This document shows positions 1 to 5,139 of a stretch of DNA of 5,821 bases, piece by piece (position 1 is the stretch's first letter; each line of letters begins with the position of its first letter). Source of the stretch: an uncultured Clostridia bacterium. Its GTDB lineage: Bacteria; Bacillota; Clostridia; Oscillospirales; CAG-272. The notes beneath the pieces are model-generated. The model saw only the letters and a list, made by a program, of their open reading frames with translations, was not told where the DNA came from and ran no database searches. The stretch lies in NCBI GenBank assembly GCA_945949385.1, contig CAMFEL010000121.1, forward strand, positions 1-5,821. Reading direction: 5' to 3'. A program made the position numbers and the translations under genes.

Positions 1-103
1 TTGCCGTGCAGGGTGGCTCGGAGGGACTGCTGACGGGACAGCAGTCCCTTCGAAATCTTCTAACTTCAACTCTATAAGCTAACTATCAAGTATGAATTCT
101 CAA
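1..103. repeat. Dispersed repeat, copy A (most diverged)
   Basis: This is the left-most of three related stretches; the others are at 198-293 and 5005-5100. The right part (61-100) aligns without gaps to 5060-5099 at about 30 of 40 positions by hand count, including the shared ACTATCAAGT. The left part matches copy B through a strong inverted repeat: 22-32 pairs perfectly with 39-49 (11 bp, arm AGGGACTGCTG) around a 6-base loop. No T-run follows the hairpin on either strand, so it does not look like an intrinsic terminator. The short piece TAACTTCAACTCT at 61-73 recurs exactly at 141-153, 80 bases further on. Read on the minus strand, this copy is broken by a stop where copies B and C stay open. 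The copy may continue beyond the left window edge. Confidence 0.6.
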
Positions 104-197
104 ATATACTGTAAATTTCATATATCTTGATTTCTGTGGGTAACTTCAACTCTGCCGTCGAACGCTCCGAAGCGGTGCTTGTTTTCTCTCATTATCC

Positions 198-293
198 GGG
201 CAGGGAGAGCCCTGCGGGGCTTCTGCCGGGACAGAAGTCCCTTAGAATACTCTGACTTCATTTCTATCTGCCGGTTTTCAAGTCTGAAATTCC
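198..293. repeat. Dispersed repeat, copy B
   Basis: It aligns without a single gap to 5005-5100 (copy C), about 69 of 96 identical bases by hand count. The best blocks are the GC-rich left part (AGAGCCCTG and GGGGCT) and TCAAGTCTGAAATTCC at 278-293. Two small stems are visible: GCAGGG/CCCTGC around AGAG at 200-215, and a 10-bp stem with one G-T pair just after it (arms GGGGCTTCTG and CAGAAGTCCC). On the minus strand the copy stays open and reads like FRL..(5)..EMKS..(3)..KG..(2)..SRQ.P.RALPAR, which copy C shares in the same frame. No ribosome binding site or start codon supports a gene here. I therefore call it a non-coding or relic repeat. Confidence 0.65.
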
Positions 294-430
294 TGTTAAC
301 AATATACGAAGCAAAGTATTCGCTTCGCGGGTGATGAAAAATCGGAGCAGCTCCGGGTATGAAAAGATTTACGGTGATTTGTGACGGGCGGTAGGCAGTC
401 GGGGCCGGCGTGCGCCGACGCAAAATGCTG
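294..430. other. Gene-free spacer with small hairpins
   Basis: No supportable gene lies here. Visible structures are a 6-bp inverted repeat, CGAAGC at 307-312 with GCTTCG at 322-327 (9-base loop), and a 5-bp stem, CGGAG at 343-347 with CTCCG at 351-355 (3-base loop). A GC-rich patch with short self-complementarity lies near 398-420. None is followed by a T-run on the minus strand, so I cannot name any of them as the terminator of the leftward kinase gene. Open frames crossing this stretch are overlaps without start signals. Confidence 0.45.
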
Positions 431-520
431 TGCAGTGTAGTGTAGTGCAGTGTAGTGTAGTGCAGTGTAGTGCAGTGTAGTGCAGTGTAGTGTAGTGTAG
501 TGTAGTGTAGTGTAGTACAG
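431..520. repeat. Pentanucleotide tandem array, 18 units
   Basis: Eighteen consecutive 5-base units fill 90 bases without interruption: 12 are TGTAG, 5 are TGCAG (starting at 431, 446, 461, 471 and 481) and the last is TACAG (516). The left part mixes TGCAG and TGTAG, while 486-515 is six identical TGTAG units. That pattern suggests recent expansion by slippage at the right end. The array lies just past the stop codon of the leftward kinase gene, so length changes would alter its 3' untranslated region and not its protein. The unit is far too short and lacks the spacers needed for a CRISPR array. Confidence 0.95.
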
Positions 521-523
521 AAG

Positions 524-1486
524 CTACTGTTGAACAAGAGGGGAGGCACCGAATTTGAGTGCCGTGACCGTTCCTTTTGACACTTTGAACAGCTCTTCCG
601 CCGTGAGCCTATCTGCACAAGTGCCGCAAGCGGCAGAAGCACAGGCGGCGGCATTGCCCATTCGCAGAGCCGTCTCCCTGTCTCCGCTGTCAAGATAAGC
701 TGCCGTAAATCCCGCAAGCAGAGAATCACTTCGGCAGCAGTACCCTACGGTTTTTACCGCCACAGCCGGCACCGTATACACGCTTTTATCCTCGGCGGCA
801 AGCATGGCACCATCATCTTCCATAGAAACGAGCACATTGTGGGCGCCTCTGAGACAAAGGGCATAAGCGAATTCCGCCACACGGATTTCCCCGTCTGTTT
901 CCTTTCCGAAAATACGGGAAAGCTCCCGGGGAGTTGTCATTACCGCAAGAGGGCGAAGCTCCGCCATATCCGCCGCAAGCTCGGCGGAGGTGTTAAGCAC
1001 AATATGAGCTCCGCGGTCGGCGGCCAACAGAGCAATGGAGCGGTACACGCTTTCCGGCACCGACTCCGACGCCTCTCCCGACAGAATAACTGTGTCTCCA
1101 CGTTCCACGGCGGTCAGTCTCTCAAGCAGACTTGCCAGTTCTTTTGCCGAGACGCACGGAGATTTCCCGCGTATTTCCGTAACCGTTCTGCGCACATCCC
1201 GTATACTGACGCCGACGCGAGTCATGGAGCCTTCAAGGATGTCCATAGTGCAAATTACTCCCTCGCCCACAAGAAAGTCGCGGATAATATCTCCCGCCGC
1301 GCCTCCCAGAAAACCCAGAGAAGTGACCTCCTGACCGAGTCTGTGAAGCATTACGGCACAGCTTATACCCCTGCCGCCTGCCAGAATCGAGTCGCCGGCG
1401 CTTCTGTTAAGTCCGCCCACATTCAGCGCGTCCCAAAGTCTTACATTAAATTCTACCGACGGATCCGGCGTTACAGTATATATCAT
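524..1486 (-). CDS. PfkB-family sugar kinase, 1-phosphofructokinase-like, with altered catalytic loop
   Basis: This 320-residue protein has the length and order of the 1-phosphofructokinase/tagatose-6-phosphate kinase branch of the PfkB family, cytoplasmic enzymes that phosphorylate sugar phosphates with ATP. The start MIYTVTPDPSVEFNVRL matches the family's MIYTVTLNPAxD-type N-terminus. GGRG (37-40) matches the GGKG substrate loop, and SDSLLAGF (253-260) matches GDSMVAGF. Several key sites deviate. The GAGD anion-hole motif reads VGYCCRSDS (247-255), about three residues longer, with only the catalytic Asp254 kept. The NPAxD Asp is Glu12, the usual LDTSGE is LNTSAE, and KPN is replaced by TTP. 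Activity or substrate may therefore differ from fructose 1-phosphate. The start is supported by AGGAG at 1494-1498, 7 bases upstream. The gene is divergent from queA and has no fru transport or regulator gene beside it. Confidence 0.85.
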   Translation of the reverse strand: MIYTVTPDPSVEFNVRLWDALNVGGLNRSAGDSILAGGRGISCAVMLHRLGQEVTSLGFLGGAAGDIIRDFLVGEGVICTMDILEGSMTRVGVSIRDVRRTVTEIRGKSPCVSAKELASLLERLTAVERGDTVILSGEASESVPESVYRSIALLAADRGAHIVLNTSAELAADMAELRPLAVMTTPRELSRIFGKETDGEIRVAEFAYALCLRGAHNVLVSMEDDGAMLAAEDKSVYTVPAVAVKTVGYCCRSDSLLAGFTAAYLDSGDRETALRMGNAAACASAACGTCADRLTAEELFKVSKGTVTALKFGASPLVQQ

Positions 1487-1521
1487 CTTACCGCTCCTCT
1501 CAAAAATTGCCTTTTCTTAGT

Positions 1522-1549
1522 CTATTATTTCCGCAAAAAGGCTTAAAAA
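1522..1549 (-). promoter_or_regulatory. Possible promoter of the leftward kinase gene
   Basis: On the minus strand TTTTTA (1544-1549) and TAATAG (1522-1527) are separated by 16 bases, in an AT-rich stretch about 35 bases upstream of the kinase start. Both boxes deviate from the sigma-A consensus, so this is only the best candidate in the 133-base divergent spacer. Confidence 0.3.
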
Positions 1550-1561
1550 TCCGCACCGCGC

Positions 1562-1589
1562 TTGAAAAAACGGAGAAATGTGCTATACT
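1562..1589 (+). promoter_or_regulatory. Sigma-A-type promoter of queA with extended -10
   Basis: TTGAAA (1562-1567) is followed after 16 bases by TATACT (1584-1589), with TG at 1581-1582 forming an extended -10 element. Transcription would begin near 1596, upstream of the GGAG at 1611-1614 and the ATG at 1620. A second -10-like TATAAT at 1593-1598 has no -35 box at a workable distance. The promoter overlaps the alternative upstream ATG at 1578, which argues against that start. Confidence 0.6.
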
Positions 1590-1619
1590 GTATATAATAC
1601 GAAATTGCCCGGAGCATTT

Positions 1620-2720
1620 ATGATAAAGAACGAATTACCGAAAACAGATCTGCGGCTCAGCGATTTTTTCTATGAGCTGCCCGAGGAGCTTATTGCCCAG
1701 ATGCCTCTTGAGGTGCGCGACATGTCGCGCCTTATGGTCATTGACCGTGAAAAGGGGACTTTGGAGCACAGAATATTCAGAAATATTATCGACTATATCC
1801 GTCCCGGCGATACTCTTGTAATCAACGACACAAGAGTTATTCCCGCGCGTATTGTGGGAACGCGGACGAAAAAAATGACCCCGGAGGGGCTTGCGGACAC
1901 GGACAGCACGGCGCCCGTGGAGCTGCTGCTTCTGAAGCAGCGGGAAAACGATGTGTGGGAGGCTCTTGCGGGACCGGGAAAGCGGGCGCGTGTCGGAGAT
2001 ATTATTACTTTCGGAGACGGTCTTCTTTGCGCCGAGGTGCTTGATATTGTTGAGCAGGGTCTGCGTATAGTCAGATTTACCTGCGACAAGGCGCGCACTA
2101 CTACCGTTTACGATGCTTTGCATACGCTGGGCACTATGCCCCTGCCGCCTTATATAAAAGAAAAGCTTGAGGATCAGGAAAGGTATCAGACCGTATACTC
2201 CCGCGAGGAGGGAAGTGCGGCTGCTCCCACCGCAGGACTGCACTTTACCCCGGAGCTGTTGGACGCCGTAAAGGCAAAGGGCTGTGCCGTCGTTCCTGTG
2301 CTGCTGCATGTGGGGTTGGGTACCTTCCGCCCCGTTAAAGAGGAGCATATTGAGAAGCACGAGATGCATTCAGAGTACATACGGGTCACCGAGGAGGCGT
2401 GCCGCATTATAAACGAGCGCCGCGCCGCCGGCGGCAGGACTATTGCCGTGGGCACTACCTCCTGCCGTACTCTGGAGAGCGCCGCGGACGACAGCGGTGT
2501 GCTTCATCCGTGCAGCACGGATACGGGAATTTTCATTTATCCGGGTTACCGTTTCAAGGCGGTGGACGCGCTGATTACGAATTTCCACCTGCCCGAAAGC
2601 ACACTGCTTATGCTGGTGTCCGCTTTCGCCGGACGGGAGCGCATACTTGACGCGTACAGGACGGCGGTGAAGGAGAGATACCGCTTTTTCAGCTTCGGTG
2701 ACGCGATGTTCATTCAATAA
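1620..2720 (+). CDS. queA: S-adenosylmethionine:tRNA ribosyltransferase-isomerase (QueA)
   Basis: QueA transfers and isomerises the ribosyl part of S-adenosylmethionine onto preQ1 at position 34 of GUN-anticodon tRNAs, giving epoxyqueuosine, in the cytoplasm. The 366-residue protein carries the family signatures in order: LSDFFYELPEELIAQ near the N-terminus, NDTRVIPAR (69-77), AAPTAGLHFT (201-210), HVGLGTF (230-236), GTTSCRTLE (278-286), TNFHLPESTLLML (320-332) and YRFFSFGDAM (354-363). It is slightly longer than the usual ~340-350, partly from extra residues around 82-97. I chose the ATG at 1620, with GGAG five bases upstream. The in-frame ATG at 1578 lies inside the promoter and would add 14 residues unlike the family. 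The next gene is miaA, another anticodon-loop modification gene, after a 159-base spacer with no clear terminator. No tgt or preQ1 synthesis gene is in the window. Confidence 0.97.
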   Translation: MIKNELPKTDLRLSDFFYELPEELIAQMPLEVRDMSRLMVIDREKGTLEHRIFRNIIDYIRPGDTLVINDTRVIPARIVGTRTKKMTPEGLADTDSTAPVELLLLKQRENDVWEALAGPGKRARVGDIITFGDGLLCAEVLDIVEQGLRIVRFTCDKARTTTVYDALHTLGTMPLPPYIKEKLEDQERYQTVYSREEGSAAAPTAGLHFTPELLDAVKAKGCAVVPVLLHVGLGTFRPVKEEHIEKHEMHSEYIRVTEEACRIINERRAAGGRTIAVGTTSCRTLESAADDSGVLHPCSTDTGIFIYPGYRFKAVDALITNFHLPESTLLMLVSAFAGRERILDAYRTAVKERYRFFSFGDAMFIQ

Positions 2721-2879
2721 GAGCGCGATACATCGTTGCTCCTCGCCTGTTCCAATAAATAAGAAGCGAGACAGAGCGTTAACGAGAAAATACGGTGTGT
2801 ATGCGACACATCATATATACAGTCGTAAAAGCAGATATCAAAATTATTCACTATTCACAGATTCCGGGAGGTAGGTCGT

Positions 2880-3305
2880 ATGGCTGAAAAAATAATAGCT
2901 GTGGCGGGGCCTACCGCCTCCGGTAAAACGGCTCTTGCCGTCCGTCTTGCAAAGGCGGTGGGCGGAGAGGTTGTTTCAAACGATTCCATGCAAATATACC
3001 GCGGTATGGTTATAGGAACCGCCGCGCCCGTGTGCGGGGAAATGATGGGCGTACCACATCACATGATCGGATGCATTGAGCCGAGCGCGGACTTTTCCTG
3101 CGTGGACTATGCCGCCGCAGTACGTCCGATCGTTTCCGATATAATCGGGAGAGGGCATATCCCCGTTTTCTGCGGAGGCACGGGACTTTATCTTGATTCG
3201 GTGTTGAATTCCGATTTTTCCGACAGCGGAAAGGACGAGGCTCTGAGGGCTTCTCTCAGTGAATTTGCCCGCAATAACGGTGCACGCCCGCCTTGCCGAA
3301 ATTGA
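2880..3305 (+). CDS. miaA: MiaA N-terminal fragment (nucleotide-binding half)
   Basis: The 141-residue product holds the P-loop GPTASGKT (10-17), the NDSMQIYRGM segment (34-43; family form ADSRQVYRGM), GVPHHM (57-62) and GGTGLYLDS (99-107). Family similarity ends at about residue 134 (FARNNG), and the last seven residues (ARPPCRN) are out-of-frame sequence. The strong ribosome binding site means that this fragment would be made. It lacks the part that completes the tRNA and dimethylallyl diphosphate sites, so normal activity is unlikely. Confidence 0.7.
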   Translation: MAEKIIAVAGPTASGKTALAVRLAKAVGGEVVSNDSMQIYRGMVIGTAAPVCGEMMGVPHHMIGCIEPSADFSCVDYAAAVRPIVSDIIGRGHIPVFCGGTGLYLDSVLNSDFSDSGKDEALRASLSEFARNNGARPPCRN

Positions 3306-3825
3306 CCCCGAGGCGGCAGCGGCAACACATCCCAACAATGTCCGCCGCGTTATACGGGCGATTGAAATATATGAGACTACGGGTATTACGAAAACAGAGT
3401 GGGACAGGCGCTCAACTCGGCGGCTTCCCGAATTCGACGCGGGGATCGTGGTGCTTGAGTTTGTGTCGCGCCGTCTTCTGTATTACCGCATAGAAGCGAG
3501 AGTAGACGCTATGATGAAAGACGGACTGGAAGAAGAAGTACGCGGGCTGTGGAAAGCGGGACTTCTGGCGCCTGAGCTCCCCGCGGCGCAGGCTATCGGC
3601 TACAAGGAATTTATTCCGTATTTCGAGAAAAAGGCGACTCTTGACGAGACGGTGGAACAGATAAAAATAAACACCCGCCGTTATTCAAAGCGGCAGATGA
3701 CCTGGTTTAAGCGTTATCCGGACGCGATTCGCGTTTTTGCAGACACTCCCTCGGAGGAAATGCGGGATGTCGATGAGATTTGCGCCGAGGTGCTGGAAAA
3801 GCTTGGAAATAGAGGATATATTTGA
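3259..3825 (+). CDS. miaA: MiaA C-terminal fragment (tRNA-binding half)
   Basis: This open frame carries the second half of MiaA: HPNNVRRVIRAIEIYETTG, AQAIGYKEF, and QIKINTRRYSKRQMTWFKR, matching the family's IKxxTRxYAKRQxTWFRR segment. Its first possible start is a GTG at 3259, which overlaps the first frame by 47 bases and has no ribosome binding site. The first seven or so codons (NLPAIT) do not resemble MiaA. Independent translation is doubtful, though its stop lies 4 bases before the next gene. It is best read as the remainder of the broken miaA. Confidence 0.55.
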   Translation: MNLPAITVHARLAEIDPEAAAATHPNNVRRVIRAIEIYETTGITKTEWDRRSTRRLPEFDAGIVVLEFVSRRLLYYRIEARVDAMMKDGLEEEVRGLWKAGLLAPELPAAQAIGYKEFIPYFEKKATLDETVEQIKINTRRYSKRQMTWFKRYPDAIRVFADTPSEEMRDVDEICAEVLEKLGNRGYI

Positions 3826-3829
3826 TTAA

Positions 3830-4660
3830 ATGAAAAGAATACTTACCGTTCAGGATATATCGTGCGTGGGCAAATGCTCTCTCAGCGTGGCGCTGCCCAT
3901 CATATCGGCGCTGGGGTCGGAATGTGCCGTGCTGCCCACTGCAGTGCTGTCAACACATACTGCCTTTAGGCATTTTACCGTCAGGGAGCTTACCGAAGAT
4001 ATGCGCCCCATACGGGAAGTGTGGGATAAGGAGAATATTACTTTTGATGCCGTGTATACGGGCTATCTTGCGTCGGAGCGCCAGCTTGAACTGGCGGGGG
4101 AGCTGTGTGAGAGCTACCCTGACGCATTTATATTGGTTGACCCCGTAATGGGGGACTTCGGCAGGCTTTACAGCGGATTTTCCGCTGATTTCCCCAAACG
4201 AATGAAAAAGCTTTGCGACGGCGCCGATGTGATAATGCCGAATCTTACGGAGGCGTACGCACTGCTGGGCGAGGAGTACCGCGAGGGTGCGGGGACGAAT
4301 GAACTGCGTGAGCTTGCAAAGCGCCTGTGTGAGGGCGGCGCGAAAATCGCCGTAATAACCGGTTACGAGCCGAAAGACGGGCGCTGCGGGGCGCTGAAAT
4401 ACGACAGCGACAGCGGCACATTTTTTGAATACACCGCCGAAAAAGTGCAGACGGAAATGCCGCTTCACGGCACCGGAGATATTTTCGCTTCCGTTTTTGC
4501 GGGAGTTGCGTGCAAGGGCATGGGACTTGACGGCGCTCTTGCCGCCGCCGTTGATTTTACCGCCGCTTGTGTAAAGCATACTGTTTTGGACAGGGAGCGC
4601 CGCTGGTACGGCGTGTCCTTTGAGGAAGTGCTCCCCAGGTTGTGGGAGTATATAAAGTAG
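3830..4660 (+). CDS. pdxY: Pyridoxamine/pyridoxal kinase (PdxY/PdxK-like, ribokinase superfamily)
   Basis: The enzyme phosphorylates pyridoxal, pyridoxamine or pyridoxine with ATP in vitamin B6 salvage, in the cytoplasm. The 276-residue protein shows the family pattern throughout: an N-terminus of MKRILTVQDISCVGKCSLSV, VLSTHT (39-44), TGYL (77-80), DPVMGD (104-109), PNLTEA (137-142), and the anion hole with catalytic base HGTGDIFASVFAG (213-225, base Asp217). Length and motifs are normal, so it should be active. The start is fixed by the conserved N-terminus. The ATG lies 4 bases after the miaA stop, and the nearest purine-rich site (AGAGGA at 3811-3816) is 13 bases away, so translation probably depends on coupling with the miaA 3' end. 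The symbol is by family; a Firmicutes pyridoxamine kinase name is equally fair. A terminator-like hairpin follows about 30 bases after the stop. Confidence 0.93.
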   Translation: MKRILTVQDISCVGKCSLSVALPIISALGSECAVLPTAVLSTHTAFRHFTVRELTEDMRPIREVWDKENITFDAVYTGYLASERQLELAGELCESYPDAFILVDPVMGDFGRLYSGFSADFPKRMKKLCDGADVIMPNLTEAYALLGEEYREGAGTNELRELAKRLCEGGAKIAVITGYEPKDGRCGALKYDSDSGTFFEYTAEKVQTEMPLHGTGDIFASVFAGVACKGMGLDGALAAAVDFTAACVKHTVLDRERRWYGVSFEEVLPRLWEYIK

Positions 4661-4686
4661 GCGCCGCGTACCGGCACCGAAGCAAT

Positions 4687-4715
4687 AAAAAAGCCGCATA
4701 AGCGGCCGAACTTTT
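4687..4715. terminator. Bidirectional intrinsic terminator between convergent genes
   Basis: GCCGC (4693-4697) pairs with GCGGC (4702-4706) around the loop ATAA. On the minus strand the stem is followed directly by six T (complement of 4687-4692), a classic intrinsic terminator for leftward transcripts. On the plus strand TTTT follows at 4712-4715 after a 5-base gap, so it may also end the kinase transcript less efficiently. The position between the rightward kinase gene and the leftward region fits both uses. Confidence 0.75.
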
Positions 4716-4716
4716 C

Positions 4717-4917
4717 TTACTGTTTTGAATTATTGCAGATAACCGACTTTGCTATCCCGAAGCAGTTTTCGGTTTTACATTTATTTCTTGCTATGAGCAG
4801 CCGCAAGTCTGCTATCGACGCGCTCCGCAGCTTTGCTGTATTTTTGCCGCAATACTTGAAACTCAGGCTGACGGCATAGGCTCCTTTGCACTTCGTCGAA
4901 TTGTTGTGCCCTTTCAA
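4717..4917 (-). CDS. Doubtful small ORF, 66 residues
   Basis: I do not recognise the product. It would be Lys-rich (calculated basic) with five Cys (10, 23, 48, 53, 61) and no clear signal peptide or membrane segment. The first start is TTG at 4917 without a ribosome binding site, and the frame stays open further upstream. The stop lies about 10 bases before the terminator stem, which is the only supporting feature. Against it, a plus-strand frame is also open from 4729 to 4935, and a second minus-strand frame is open for about 45 codons. This suggests sequence that simply lacks stops, not a selected gene. It may be relic coding DNA or part of the repeat-rich intergenic block. Confidence 0.2.
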   Translation of the reverse strand: MKGHNNSTKCKGAYAVSLSFKYCGKNTAKLRSASIADLRLLIARNKCKTENCFGIAKSVICNNSKQ

Positions 4918-4963
4918 CTCAAGGATTTGATGCTCTGACCTGTCGAGAAGAGGGGAGAATCTA

Positions 4964-4999
4964 AAGAGAGGGGAGAAGCTACACTGTCTCCCCTCTCTT
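4964..4999. repeat. Perfect 13-bp inverted repeat (hairpin)
   Basis: AAGAGAGGGGAGA (4964-4976) and TCTCCCCTCTCTT (4987-4999) are perfectly complementary around a 10-base loop. A direct repeat of AGAGGGGAGAA at 4949-4959 and 4967-4977 offers a competing left arm. No T-run follows on the plus strand; on the minus strand only TTTAG follows. A terminator role is therefore possible but weak. The right arm directly abuts the copy C repeat, and the two may form one unit. Confidence 0.8.
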
Positions 5000-5000
5000 C

Positions 5001-5100
5001 AGCCGGGCGGGAAGAGCCCTGTGGGGCTGCTGCCGGCTCGTCATCCCTTTGAAAGCTCCTGACTTCATTTCTGTAAACTTACTATCAAGTCTGAAATTCC
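5001..5100. repeat. Dispersed repeat, copy C
   Basis: This copy matches copy B (198-293) without gaps over 96 bases (about 69 identical) and shares ACTATCAAGT with copy A. Its minus-strand reading stays open in the same frame as copy B, giving FRLDSKFTEMKS and then KGMTSRQQPHRALPAR, and it continues into the left hairpin before a stop. The GC-rich hairpin arms of copies A and B are poorly kept here (the second arm reads GTCATCCC). It lies 39 bases past the stop codon of the right-edge gene, so it would sit in that gene's 3' untranslated region, before the terminator at 4700. Confidence 0.65.
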
Positions 5101-5139
5101 GAAAAATAAAGCCAAATAACTTTATCCCATATCACCATA

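Larger units (their letters stand above)
2880..3825 (+). pseudogene. miaA: miaA (tRNA dimethylallyltransferase) disrupted by a frameshift
   Basis: MiaA adds a dimethylallyl group to N6 of A37 in tRNAs that read codons starting with U. All family motifs are present, but they lie in two frames. The first frame runs from the ATG at 2880, which has GGGAGG at 2866-2871, and stops at 3305. The family sequence resumes one frame over at about 3280 (VHARLAEIDPEAA) and ends at 3825. The net shift is +1, equal to -2. Most MiaA proteins that I recall have about three more residues at this point, so an 11-base deletion, perhaps between short GGT repeats, fits better than a one-base insertion. Joined, the pieces give about 315 residues, the normal size. 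No slippery heptamer is visible at the junction. It is a true lesion or a sequence error; the downstream kinase gene is intact. Confidence 0.85.

Noticed and set aside
22..49. Hairpin in copy A as an intrinsic terminator
   Set aside because: No T-tract follows the stem on either strand.
431..520. CRISPR array
   Set aside because: The unit is 5 bases with no spacers, and no cas gene is present.
118..729. Long minus-strand open frame crossing the pentamer array, giving a TTLHY-type repeat protein
   Set aside because: It starts inside the kinase gene in another frame, has no ribosome binding site, and consists of the array plus repeat copy B. It is a by-product of a 5-base repeat that lacks stops.
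839..1546. Long plus-strand open frame opposite the kinase gene
   Set aside because: It is antisense to a gene with clear PfkB motifs, and its product has no recognisable domain.
1635..2369. Minus-strand open frame opposite queA
   Set aside because: QueA motifs are continuous on the plus strand here; this is a shadow frame.
2721..2879. Terminator, riboswitch or tRNA between queA and miaA
   Set aside because: I see only weak inverted repeats (for example TGTGT/ACACA near 2795-2809), no T-tract, and no recognisable aptamer or cloverleaf.
3270..3290. Programmed ribosomal frameshift in miaA
   Set aside because: There is no slippery heptamer, no helper ribosome-binding-like site at a suitable spacing and no stop codon at the shift point. 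I know of no MiaA made this way.
3950..4699. 249-codon minus-strand frame opposite the B6 kinase gene
   Set aside because: The plus strand encodes a complete pyridoxamine kinase; the opposite frame has no domain or start signal.
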